Shown here: in pieces, positions 33,049 through 45,627 of the stretch
Position numbering within the stretch: position 1 is the stretch's first letter
Layout of the letters: every line of letters starts with the position of its first letter
Origin: Calliopsis andreniformis
Lineage: Eukaryota > Arthropoda > Insecta > Hymenoptera > Andrenidae
Direction: 5' to 3'
Length of the DNA: 64,000 bases
NCBI RefSeq assembly: GCF_051401765.1
Contig: NC_135064.1
Coordinates: 26,696,001-26,760,000 of the forward strand
Position numbers and translations under genes: made by a program
The notes under the pieces: model-generated
What the model saw: only the letters and a program-made list of their open reading frames with translations
Databases searched by the model: none
What the model was told of the DNA's origin: nothing

Positions 33049-33484
33049 TCGGCCTCTTAATTGGAATCCTTTTCAAACAGAAACACTGGACACACCTGGG
33101 TGCGTGGTAGGGAAAGACTGAGCAAAGACTGGAAAGACAAATAAAGCGAGAGAAGACTACTGGCGAATGAAGGAGGAAAGAGCACAGGGGAAAGAGCAAG
33201 AGAAAATAGTTAAAGAGAGAAAGAGACAGGGAGGCTAGTTGGTTCACGATCGAGACACGCTCATTAGTCGACGATGTCCCGAGGGTAGGCGGGAGGCTTC
33301 GTCGAATTCGTAGGCGATGGATCACTCGATAGTCGAGCCGAGACTTAAGCGATCGTAATGCGTGGCCGTGGAGGAGGCTGCATCGGGAGTGGCCCCAGGC
33401 CAGGGACTGCATATCGGTGAACTCTTGGTGCTTACGCTGCCCTCTTCTTCGCTGATCGCGTCGATTCCTTCCCCTCCTCTCCAG

Positions 33485-33494
33485 CTTTTATAAT
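33485..33494 (-). promoter_or_regulatory. TATA-box-like site on the minus strand
   Basis: Reading the minus strand, ccattataaaagctgg contains the consensus TATAAAAG. It lies about 440 bases upstream of the small minus-strand ORF at 32887-33048. No clear initiator at the expected distance (a tcag is a few bases too far). Weak. Confidence 0.2.
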
Positions 33495-36066
33495 GGTCCA
33501 GGCAAACGTATTTATCGTGATTTATTGTTTACACGGGTCTCCTTTCTCCTCGGTCTCCTCTGTCCTTCTCCTTCGTTCCCCGTCGCTCCCCCGTTGTCTC
33601 TCTTTCAACGGGTTCCGCGCTAGAGATAGAGGATGCATACCGTGCGATTACGTCCGATGTAAATTATTGATCGTCCACGGCGAACATTAATATCTAAAAC
33701 AAATAATGGACCGTTACACCCCCACCACCCCCCAGCTCACCGCGCCCACCGAATCGAACTCCCATTGATACGTGCTTCTTTTTTACTTCCCCGCGAATTT
33801 CGTCTTTTTTTTCTCTTTCAGTTCATCCTTCATCCCTCGAGTTGCTGTTTCGGGTAGTAATTAAGTCTCCTTTCGGTCCAGTGATTGTTCGTTTTATCAG
33901 GAACGTCGAAGGAGGAGCACGCGTTACGCAACAGACAGCAAATGCAAATTCGGTTAGACCACCAGAAGACGTTGAAATTCCTCCTTTACGCGGTTATTAT
34001 GCCTACTTACGATGCGTGCAATCTCGTACCTCGCTTGCGTGCTTCGTGAAAGGAGGCTGGCCTCCGTAATTGCCGTACTTTCGGACACGCACGGCGCTCT
34101 TGTTACGCTGCCACTACTCACGTCTGTTCGACAGGACCTCCTTCTTGCTCGGGCCTTCATTTGCTCTTACTTATTTCAGAAATCATTGTCCGTTTATTCA
34201 ATTCATAATTTGGCTACCAGCTGCTAACGTGAACCCTTCCATTATCCTCTGGTGATTATTCTAGACATCACTTTCGTTCTGCTACCGATAATAAGACACG
34301 GAAAAGAGGGATAAGAATTTGGACAATATTTGAATAGTTAAAAATCTGAAATTTCAATTCCTCAACTCTCTCAATAGAAATCTTATCTCCGTTCTACTAC
34401 TTCCGCCTAGTAACACCATTATGCGGGAAAGTCAAATCGAAGGCACACGCGCGTCGAATTGTCCCCATTAAAGTCAGCGTTAAAATAGACAGAAAATAAA
34501 GGTCGTTTGAATAGGAATTCTTGCATTTCCACAGGAGACTCGCTGAGCGTCGTTATTGGCAAATATAACGGGTCGTCCGATTGCTGGGATGTTTCCGAGG
34601 GGTAGGTCGCGTGGGACATTAAACTCCGCGGTGTCGCGGCGGGTTCGTGGGGCTCGCATTTTTATGGAAACCCGCTGGCGCCTAAAGCTCCTCGGCCTGC
34701 GCTATAGTTATCGCAGACACACGCTGCGAATATCCCCACGGGATACTTATACTGCGCAAGAGGGACACTGGGCTATGGGTGAGGAGAGCGAGAGAGAGAA
34801 ACAGACCCACCGGACAGGTGGTCTGTGGCCGTGCGTTGGTGCATACTCATTGGCAAGTAGGATGCCATTAACGGGAGTACAATATCGCGAAAAATCGAAA
34901 AACATCGGATCGTTTATCAGCCGATCCACGAGCAGACGCACGGTCATACATCATGTCGTTGGTTAAGGATTTTCGATTTATGGATAGGAGAGGATATTGC
35001 AGTTTACAATTACCTGGACGAGGAAAAATCCACGTTTACCTCGACCGGATGCCTGCGTTCGCGTAGGAAATTCTGTGACTCGGGAGTTTCACAAGTATCC
35101 AGTCTTTGGTGGAACAAGGTTAATTGTTAATTGAGCGTGAGTGCGCGCGCGCGGGAGTTGCAACATTCGTCTTTTTAGATAACTGGTCGTTATCGGGCGT
35201 GGTTTCCTAACCAGTTCCTATGATTATTCATTGATGTATGTAAGAGGCTTGGGTCGAGGATTTTTTACCAAATTAATAGGCTGCCCGGATATCATATTCA
35301 TTGACAGCGTAACGGGCTTTATCGTGGCTGACAGCCGGGGAGCAGTTGATTGGTACGTTTCACGAACGCACCGTACTCGCGCAGAGCGATTTAAGCGTAA
35401 ACTTCTTTCACGAAATATTTCCGTAATGCTTCGAACATGAATGTACCATTCATTCGGATTTTCATTTGCATCCGCAGTGTTACTTTCCCGACGATCCTCC
35501 GGAAGTTAATTTCTAGATTTGCACCGAGCGCGAGCCGTTCATTAACAAGTTAACATGTGCAACGTGGTTATAATTATATCTCGTATGAATTTATTATCTC
35601 GCTGGAGAAGTTGCGTATCTCGTGAACGGACAAAGCACAGACGTAAAAACGAATGATCGCGGAGGGCGTGTACTCTAAAGAGACCGAAGAGAAATGGCAG
35701 GAAGGCGGGAAAGTAACTGTGAACGAGCACCGATTTAATGCTATGCGATTATGCCCTTCCGTGGCAATGCATATGCATGATACGCCCGTGTGATATATCG
35801 CGAGTGACGTAGCAATAATGCAGCTGTAATTATCTTGTACTGGATATGGTCGATTCGAAAATCTCGCATGAGCTCGTAAACACACTCATTGAAAATGCAA
35901 TCGTATTTCGTCCTACTAGTTCGATCGAGTTATCTATTGATCTCTGGATCGTAAGCACGCGACGATAAATAATAGGCACCGTTAACCCGCGACATGGTCC
36001 ATTGCTGCGCTAAATAACTCCAGAGCTTAATCTCTTATTTCTTCAACACGAGGTGTCTCTATTCAA

Positions 36067-36088
36067 GATATTATATGCGCATAATATC
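36067..36088. other. Short inverted repeat
   Basis: GATATTAT at 36067-36074 pairs with ATAATATC at 36081-36088 around a 6-base centre (atgcgc). The hairpin is in an AT-rich patch of the giant intron; function unknown. Confidence 0.35.
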
Positions 36089-36980
36089 CTCGTAATAACT
36101 ACTCAGTGATTCAATATTTCTAGTAGCAATTACTATATTATGCTGCAATTATTCCAGGTTGTTACTACTTCAAACTTCAAGCAATTTTATCGTTCCAATA
36201 AATCAGCTTCCCTAGAATCATTTTGTCAGAAAACTGTGTCTACTTAAATTTTCTAATATCTATTATTTATCAGGCTGTATAGTTGATCTACTCAACTTTT
36301 TATCAATTTCTTCCTCTCATAAACAAAAACATAGTTATAGAGACCTACGTTAGAACACGTCCAACCGATACATACTCAAGATCATATGTTCGCCGAGATT
36401 TTAATCGAGCCTAAGATCTCGGAATTCGACGTTATAGTAGCTCATGCCCCTCGGCCAAGCTGCACCGAGAAGAGGCAGTTAGTTCGGTAAACATCCATCA
36501 ATTCGTGGGCAGGGCACCGTGAGGCAAAACAGGGTAGAGCCTGAACAACAGGCAGTCTGGAAGGAGCGGGCGGATTCGTTCTCAACAAGGCAGGGTAATC
36601 ACTGCTATTAGCGCGGACATTACTCCGGTGGTCCGCCAATCTCCTTAGCACTCCATCATATCGGTACCTCGAGGGCCTCTTTCGATGGTGTAGAAAATAG
36701 AATGTACACTCCTCGCGTGCATCCAGTCTCTACTTGTTTACGATTCTTTCAATGATGACTGCTACTTGTCCACTGCCCACGCGCGGCGGAAAGAAAGTCT
36801 TTGAAACAGCGCGTCTCATTAGGTGGATCTAGCTGAACGATCGAAATAAGTTGTCCCGTGGATGGGGCGTTGACATCAGCTAAACGTCCCACTGCAGTTC
36901 ACTTTATTGTGAACGTTCTTCGCAGTGCCCCTCGTGTCGGTCGTTATAGGCGTGACCGACGATTATCCTCGAAAGGAGCG

Positions 36981-37037
36981 ATGATGGATATCATAGGCAA
37001 CTGTCTCGTGCCACATCAGCGCTGTCAGCAGCTGCAG
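36981..37037 (+). CDS. Possible alternative first coding exon (weak)
   Basis: ATGATG at 36981 opens MMDIIGNCLVPHQRCQQLQ and ends at CAG followed by a fair donor gtaggc at 37038, in phase 0. That phase is compatible with the next neurobeachin exon (exon 35 also ends phase 0), so it could start a short PH-BEACH-WD40 isoform. There is no upstream in-frame stop until before 36858 and no promoter motif of note. Very uncertain. Confidence 0.15.
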
Positions 37038-40000
37038 GTAGGCGGAAAGATTGTGGGTGTACCCGTTCTCCGTGGATCCACCGAGCGCCACGTAAAGTGG
37101 ATGCTCCAAGGCGCAGATGCATGCGAATCCAATGATGCAATCAGGCCCCTTTCGCCCTCCTTGAAATTGATTTTTAATTCCTTTGCGTCTTATCTCCGCC
37201 GCCTATCGGGCCCTATCGCGAGCTCTCCGAAATTCAGTTCCAGTAGTTCTATACGTAATCGCTTATCGTTAATAATCCTGGTTATTAACTTTTTTAAGGA
37301 TACTCATATAGTCTTGGCACGTTTCATTTTTTTATTATTTCGATGAGAAAATATGGAGCCTACCATATGACATAAATGCACTTCATACATGTTAGTATTC
37401 CCGAAGGAATTAAAAAATTATTTTCAAATTTTCAATTCACTTGACACTTTGAAATCCCTAATTAGGGTCCGTTTTTCTGAACATAACATATGCAATACAG
37501 AATATACTTTTGAACAGCATTTCGGTCACATGGCAGCAGGAAAGTCATTCGTGAGAAGAGAAGGGGTGAAATTGACCGCGTCGATTGAATCGAACTCATG
37601 AGCTGGTAATTTGTGTATCACGGAGTACTCGGTTACCCTTTCGAGACGAAACTGGTGTGGAAGAATGCTAGTTGGTGAATAGGCGGAGTCGACCAGGCTG
37701 GATCCGATTCAGAGTGTGACGGATGGCGCCCACCTGTGGATTCATTCACTAATCTGCTCGCTAAGCAAACAGCCCGAACACACCCCATCATTATCGCTGA
37801 CGGCGTAAGTAGCGCCCGATCTCGTTCTTAACCGATATTTATTATGCCCCCCCACCTCTCTCCGTGTCCCTCTTCTCTTTATATACTTTTTAAGGGGCCT
37901 ACGGATCGAACGCTCAGTCCATTTTCGCGTCACCCTCGTACAACCATCGATGTTCGATCCTCTGCGGGTTTACGCAGCCCCGTGATTATCCTGTAAGGTG
38001 GTGCATCACCATGTGTCTTTGGTTGCGTGCGCCATATGGGTGCTTCTAAACGTGAAGGCTTTCAGACGAAAATAGTTGGTTCATGCAACATTCTGGTTTC
38101 TCACTCCAATGGAAATTTGTTATTTGTCACTGTATGTGACAGTTTTACAAGAATTGTTTTTACGAGTATATTTATCTCTGGGTGGTCAATGGTCACAGGT
38201 GGAAGTGGTTCATTAGTGAAAATTCTTCTCAATCTCTAAATATGATCGATAATAGCTTCACGATAAAATCTTCACAAATTTCCAAAACCTCGAGAACTTC
38301 CATCCAGTCTTTTAGATCTTAATCTAAAAGAGAAGATCGTATAACACGATTCTAAAAGCATACACACGGTTCGTAGCAGCAATTCAGAGTAATTAACGAG
38401 ACATCGTTGACAGGTAGCGAGCAGCCAGTGTAATTGCCGGGAGAGAAAATCCATTCCCTGTTTTCGCCCATGTAACGAAGGCCATATTGTAACCAACGAA
38501 CAGTCCACTATACGAAGATGATCTTCCCCAGCGTAGTCTGGGTACAATTATTTTTATCTGCGTTATTACGCGAAGGGGAAGCCGTTGACAAGTGGAGGCT
38601 TCCTTGGTGTTCGTAAACTACGGAAAAACGAACAGACGCAGCTGCGTCACACTAAACGACGAGTAAGCCGAGCCCGTGAGATAAGGGAAAATCTACCTGT
38701 GCCAGCCTTTCCCGCCTTTTCTGCCATTAATCACGGTTGCATGCAGACACGCGGCGCCCGAGGCCCGTTTCCAAGCATTGCGAAACCACCACGTGACAAC
38801 GAATCGATTAATATTAATGAGCACCGTGACAACAGACGCGCGAATCAGTAGAGGACGGACAATTTTGTATATATCATTTCTAAGTGGACGTAATTCCAAC
38901 GGGAATAATTTTCTGAGCGTGTACGTCGGCATCTATCGACCAAAAAAATTGACCACGAAACAGGAAAGGAATCTCTTTCGTGAAATCATGGACGATGACG
39001 GTCGATGGAGCGTGGCGAATCACTAGCCATTCGGATCGGGTTGATAAATCTGCGAAACAAGACGTGCTTAACGCTTTCATAGCCTGCGCGGACTATAAAT
39101 GTGAACGTTATAAAAACGGCGGAGCATTTCCGATTCGGGCGTAAATCGCGATCCTCCGTGTGCAGGCTCCCAGAACCGTTTTCCGCTGGTCGAACAGGAA
39201 TAAATGTCCTGTTACATCGTGAAAATTAAAAGCTAACAAAGTATACCGAAAAATGGGCATTGCATACTGGGTACACTTAACCAGGAGCGGTGGTTCTTTT
39301 ACGACGAGTTTCCTCGTTGAGTCCCGTAATTTAGGGGCTGTTCGTAAGGCCCAAGATTGATTTTATTTCCTCCTCTATGGACTATTTGTCCCGCAAGAAA
39401 GTATAAAATTATACGACGATATAATTGCTCGATCAAAAATGCCGACATAACGATTACGCGGTCGTCGTCGATATCGAGGCGATTCCGCGTTTACGACTCG
39501 TCGTGGCTCGTTAAATACTCGCCGTACCCACGACCGACCTTTTTCCCTGAGGTATCCTGGTCGCGTCACCATCTATCATAGCGGCGGAGACGACGAAAGT
39601 CGATGGTGTCCCGATGTTTCAACGTCCCCGCGATCTGCCTGATGAAAATTAACGACCGTGTGCCGATACACGGTCGAAATTCTAGAAAGAGGAATAAAAT
39701 AAGAAATACATGGACTCGCGCGCGGTGTTCCTCGTTTCCACGTGAATTTTATTGTCCCATTAATCATAGCCGGGACCGATAATGTTGCAAGTGGGCGCGT
39801 CAGCTGTCCCGTGCGATTTTCATTCGCGGCGTGGATGCTTGTCGATTCGATATACATATAGAGGAGGGACTGTTGTCTAAAAGAAGAAAACCTGAGGCTT
39901 GGGTCGAGCAAGGGAGGGAAAAAGAAAGAAAGAGAGGCATAGAGGGAACGAAGGAAGCCAAGGTATCGGAGGAACGAGATTGGGCGAGCGGATAGGCAGG

Positions 40001-42917
40001 AAACGGGAATGTTACTGACCCGGGGGAGCGAGCTGGTAGTTAAAACTGTACGCATCCCATAATTTAGCGATTATTTTGACAAGGGTATGATCTCTTGACA
40101 GGTTGTTGGCCTTACGGCCACGGTCTGAAATATAGCTATTTAAATGGGCACTTAGAGGTTCTGTAATGAATACATACTTTTGACTGCATCGACCGTCAGA
40201 AATTCGCCGGGAGATGTGTGATTTTAGGTCATCACGCGAATCTGGAGTCACTTTAGAATTCTCCACTGTCAAGTGCAGTTCAATCGGGATATACTGATTT
40301 TTGGTATCGCGTGTCGGGAGGATGTAATTCGTAGAAGTATATGGGGAACTCTACTTTTGGTCTGTTTGGTATCATCGTGTATGCATTTATACATAAACCT
40401 CTAACATGACATAAAAAATAGAAAATATTAAATATAGTGAAGATTTTTTAATAAAGTATAGAATTTAAGAAGCTCTTTCTTTAGAAAAAAAAAAGAAACA
40501 AGGACATACGGAGCTTAAGGTTTTCCTAATATTTTGTCTTGAACAAAAATTATAATAAAAAACTAATAAGCGAGTAAATTGATACGCAGCATTCCTGGTA
40601 TGCACGCTAACAAGAAATCATAGATACATGACGATACAAGTTTCGTAACGTCATAGTCCAGAGTCTCCTGCCAAGTACAGTGAAGCAAAATGTGATATTA
40701 ATTATTATTAATTGAATAACACATTTATTACGACAATCGTGATTTTTATCGATCCAAGAATGCGCACCTGCTGTCTAATTAGACTCGATGTCATAGTCCA
40801 TTTACTTTACACTTTTTCATAATTCATGAATAGAAACCATCGATAAAAGGAATCAAAGAATCAAGCAATCGGTGTTTCATACTTTACGTTCAAATGAGAT
40901 ACAATTTATCGCGAGTTACGAATAATGGTAGTGAAACTATATGTCCCAATTAATTCTCGTTAGGAGCGATCATTTACAGCGAACTGAACGGAATCTTTAT
41001 TAACAGCAAGCGTATCTTCGTTCATTAATATTTGGGGTGAAGTTTTTCGGCCCACCGAAGTCTTTCGGAGCAGCACTCAGGTTGCTAGTAGTGGAAGGAA
41101 GAGGCGGCGAGTAAGGCCGAGTAAGGCGTGTGCGATTTGTAGCGGGACCGTTTAGTGCAGAACTGTGTAAGCCTCTGGTTTAAGATGTTTTGTTGGGCTT
41201 TTCAGAGACGCTCGATTACACGAGGTAGCCTGCCAGGTCTCGCCGGAACGATTATCCGGTTGTTAGTTGGCCTCTGAAATCGATGGTAGGTGGAGCTCCT
41301 TTCAATTTCGCTTTCAACATGGTAATGTCGATGAAATCTATTTACATTTTCATCGATGTAACTCAAACTAGACTACTCAACAATTGCCCAGGTATTTCTA
41401 ACCCTAGAAATAAGCATAAATAACGTGTATTAACTTCTATCTTCCGAAAACAAAAATACTACAGAGATCCAAAAATGGGACGCTATAAAATTGATTTAGA
41501 GAAAAATCCAAACTAGTCAGTTTACTTTTTCAGACTGCTTTCGTTTGCACAGTGAATAAGAAATATTTTAGAGTTGGAACACTCTCAAAATGTCAGAGCT
41601 ACATTCTCCCACTGTCTTTCATGCTACGTATGTATGCTGTCCCAGAAACACCTCACAATTTCCAGACAATTATGCACACCTTCCGCGTTCCTACAATGTG
41701 TCCTCGAATAATACATCAAGAAGCGAAATCTCATACTACCACGAATAAGTGAATCCGTGAATACACAAATATCTCGTTTGAAAGGAGATGCATGCGCGGA
41801 GAAGGAGAGAGGCCAGCCCGCGGCTGGAGGCGCGACGTACCTTGAGTTATGGCGCAGGTTAATTATACAAAACATTCAATTATACCTCCCTGAGAACGCA
41901 CACAGGGCCGTGCCTCTGTGCATGGACACAGGTACGACGACCAGCGCACGGTCCAGACAACTGAACGGTCGGATCGGGAGGATGTTGTGGTCTCTCAAAC
42001 ATGAAATCAGTCGCGATCACAGCCGATCCCGTTTCTTTAAAAACGCTGCGGAATAACATCCTCCCGTTTCGCTGGCTTTCAACGATGGGACGATCGATTA
42101 AAACAGATGTTATTTGCCATCGGTATCTCTCGAAGGAGGACCAGTAAATCGAAATTAATTGGAGGTCTAAGAAGCTGGAGAAAAGTAATGGGACAAAGGA
42201 CACAGTGGAGAGTAGAGGATGCTGAAATGGGGTGTGTCTGGGAACTGGAGCACAAGAGACATATCAGAGGGAGAATTTTTAATTAAGCTGCATCGATAAT
42301 GTAGTAAAAGAAATACTGTGAATGCAGGTACGCTTCAAGCGATCTAGAATGAAATGAAAATGAATTGCTACACTGAAGTGTCAAGGTGTATTGTCTGTCA
42401 CTCTGGAGTTTACGTTATATCAGTAGAACGATGAATTTTTAATCAGACCGCTACAAGTGCAGTGTACTCAGGCTTACAAGTCACAAACACAAGTCATTGT
42501 CGTCGCATCAATATAACCCTGAATCGTTAATTAGAATATATTAACTAACATGGAAAAAAGGTGACGGGAACCTAACCCGTTTGGGTACCTGAAGATTCAA
42601 CCTAGCCAAACAACCTAGAGGACGAACCCATGACAGGGTGGACCTTTTGTCATCTCAAAGATTGATCTCAGGTGAACTCTGCTCCGAGTCGGAATAGTGG
42701 CACAGCTAGTGTGTCACCGCATAGTCGCACGTGAAGTTACCGATCGTCCCTGTCGGAAAGAGTACCATTTATCACGTGTCCAAGGGATCCTTGGGATGCC
42801 TTAAAACAAAAGGCCACGAAGGAGTCGAGGATGTCTTCCAGGGGACCAGGCGGGCGATACGAGGGAGAAAGAGAGGCGAGGTGGCGGAGATTCCGAGGCG
42901 AACGGCGTGGGGCCCGG

Positions 42918-42925
42918 TATATAAG
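42918..42925 (+). promoter_or_regulatory. TATA-like box in a GC-rich segment
   Basis: tatataag follows ggggcccgg in a G-rich stretch, with a GGCGCCGGCGCC palindromic run about 60 bases downstream (42979-42995). It resembles a core promoter, but no gene follows that I can recognise. Confidence 0.2.
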
Positions 42926-45153
42926 GTGGGACAGGTGGTGGGGGGCGAGAGGGGAGTCATAAGGCAGAGATTTTACGCGCCGGCGCCGGCGCCCCCCGCG
43001 GTCTCAGACGCCGCAACCATAATGCCGAAGCTGAACGTGCACAGGACTATCTTCTTGGACTATCACCGCTTGAGCTCGACCCTTCCCTCCAATGCGCATT
43101 TCGAAACGTTTTTATTGATATTCTCGTTACATAACGATCGAATTACGGAAACTTGATTTTCTTCTTTATACAACGTGCAGTGTTCCGCGTGATAATCGAC
43201 AGACTTTTCCAGCAAGCTTGTTAGGGCGTTCTGAATGAAGAAGGATACGTACACTTTGGTGATTTCTTCGCTTCTTCTTGAAATAAACCGCTCGTCCCTT
43301 CATGACAAATGGTGCAGTATAGTCTCTTAAAAACATATCGATTTCATCAAGCTGATGCAGTCAAAAGCACTTAGGCTTGGGCTTAAGTTTAGTCCATGTA
43401 CTTATAATCTAAGACTCAGGGAATAGATCCAGCGTCCACATAATCTCGCTCCATCCTGACCCGTAAAACATGCTAAGGAAGTGTAGCCATTACCTTTCAA
43501 ACATCCTAGGTACGTATCCATTCCTTATGCTTTCCTTTATTACCATGCAATATACTTTCCGACGAATGCTCTTACTATCCGGGAAATATCAACTTGATTA
43601 ATGGAGTACATTTAACGATCTTGTACTGAACGAAAGCTGCACTTGCGTCGGATAATCGTCAATTCTTTACCGCGCGTTGTCTTTTAACGATGGATGATGG
43701 TCGGCATTCGGTTAAAACAGATTCTTATGTATCGATCACGTCGCGGGGACGATCGATCGTTGTGCATCTATCGGCCGCGTATAGGCAGTCACGTGAAGTC
43801 TGGTTTTAGAACCGTCTCGCGATTGGTCATTAATTACCTGGGTTATTAATCGTAGCGCGGGGAGGTATCATTGCGCAGAACGCGATTCAACCGGTTCCCT
43901 CCGCTAACCGATTGATTTATCCCCTGACCTTGAACTTTCGTTTTATAGCAAGAGTAAAAGAAACGCGGACAAGTGGTTGCCGGTGAGTTTGGTCGTTGTT
44001 GCCGTGGCTACTGATATTTTCGTATCCAGCGAGAGACAAGCCTGCCAAAGCGATGGAATAGAGGAGATAGTTGAGAACTCTATCCAAATTGCTATCGATT
44101 GAATTTTATCATAGATTCGAGGTTTTGGAAATCGAAGTTATGTTTAATTACAGATGTAGACTCGTATACTGTCTCTCTAAAAATCTATCCAAATTTTTTG
44201 CTGAGAGATTTCAGAACATAATAGTAATAACCTCTACGAAAATTGTTACCCTTCTAACAGCTCTTCCTCTTTCTCCATCACCTGTCTATCTCCAAGATAG
44301 ACATCCAAGAATTCACGAACCCAAGGTACCCCTATCTCTTGCTTCGGCAAAAAAATAGTACAAGGACCCCAAGCAACATGAATCATAATGTCTGAGGATC
44401 GAACAGTGCACGTTCCTCCCCGAATCGAACGCCAAGCGATCGTTCTTCTCCAACGATCGAGAGACTCGTAGCCCTTGTAGCTACAAGCGAACCACAGCAT
44501 AAAGTAAACCACGCACCGCTTGGTCAGTTGGCTGGTACACGCATATTCGACGCAGGGCTCTGTTTTTGCCTCGATTTGCACATTCGATCTCCAACTCGAG
44601 GGCCATTACCGTGAAACATCCTCTGGAACAGGTACACGCTAAACCCTCGGCGCAGAGAAGGGTCCTTGGCATCTCGGGTTTCCGGGGACCTATCAAGAGG
44701 ACCTTGAGAACGGCAGGCTTCCAAGGCGTCCAAAGCCGTGCGCGTTGTCCGTCGTCGGGGCCCGATCTTTAAGGATCTTCTCACGAATCAACGTGAACTT
44801 AACCCCAGAGACACCGTAAACATGATATACCGCCATTGGACGCGACGATACGACCGTCCATCGGTTCGATCCGCGGGATCCGCGTCTCCTATGGCATGTA
44901 CCGTCGTATTCGAAGCAGACCTATTCATTGTTTTATAGGAGCCGTAAAGATGTCAGGCAATTAAAAGATTCGCTTGATTTGTTGCGTGGGCGACGGGGCC
45001 TTGGTGGTGATGCTGTGGTGGGTGGCGGGTGCCCAAGTAGGTGGAAGATGCGTCGTGAAACGGCACGGGGACCGATGCCCACGTGAACATCAGAGACACC
45101 TGACATTGTACCCGTCGCTGTCCTACAAAAGGCGCCTTCAGCTACGCTCGTAA

Positions 45154-45627
45154 ATGTCCAAGCACCGCGACCGTGTCGTGATATACAATAAGCTGTATAT
45201 TACACTTGTAACGCGCAACAAACCAGCCGAGGTTTCGGTTGGAACGACCGATGTCATCCGTTTCGCTTTCAATATTGCCAATCGCGTACCGTTCCACGAG
45301 CCTCTGGGTCGATTGTCTTCGAGCAGCCTCTGCACGGTGCGGCCACGCGCGGCTGCCACGGCTTCGTGGCTCAAACATGAACCGTGGTTGATTCACATGA
45401 ACCGATCAGTTCGCGGAGAAATTGAAATGGAGCTTGGGCGAGTCTGTCGGCTGACGACGAGGGGAAGCATCGCGTGGCTTGTTTGGCGCTCGAATGGCAA
45501 CGTGATCAATCTCCCCGGCGAACAGCGGCTCGTATCTTTGCTCGGCACCTATGTTTCTGGCCAGGAACCGCCGCAACGAGATCGTATCTGGGGAGAAGGA
45601 CTCGCGGTTGCGCCATACGACCGATGA
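45154..45627 (+). CDS. Orphan 157-codon ORF, unknown
   Basis: ATG at 45154 directly after an in-frame TAA, stop at 45625-45627. It begins MSKHRDRVVIYNKLYITLVT and ends GEGLAVAPYDR. There are no recognisable domain, signal peptide or repeats. The segment is GC-rich and both minus-strand frames over it are also open, so a chance frame is likely. Listed because it is the longest ATG-started plus-strand frame in the gene-poor part and has a balanced composition. Confidence 0.15.
   Translation: MSKHRDRVVIYNKLYITLVTRNKPAEVSVGTTDVIRFAFNIANRVPFHEPLGRLSSSSLCTVRPRAAATASWLKHEPWLIHMNRSVRGEIEMELGRVCRLTTRGSIAWLVWRSNGNVINLPGEQRLVSLLGTYVSGQEPPQRDRIWGEGLAVAPYDR

Noticed and set aside
32840..33412. 190-codon minus-strand frame
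   Set aside because: The middle is Leu/Ser/Phe low complexity from a C/T-rich tract; another frame over its end is more coding-like.
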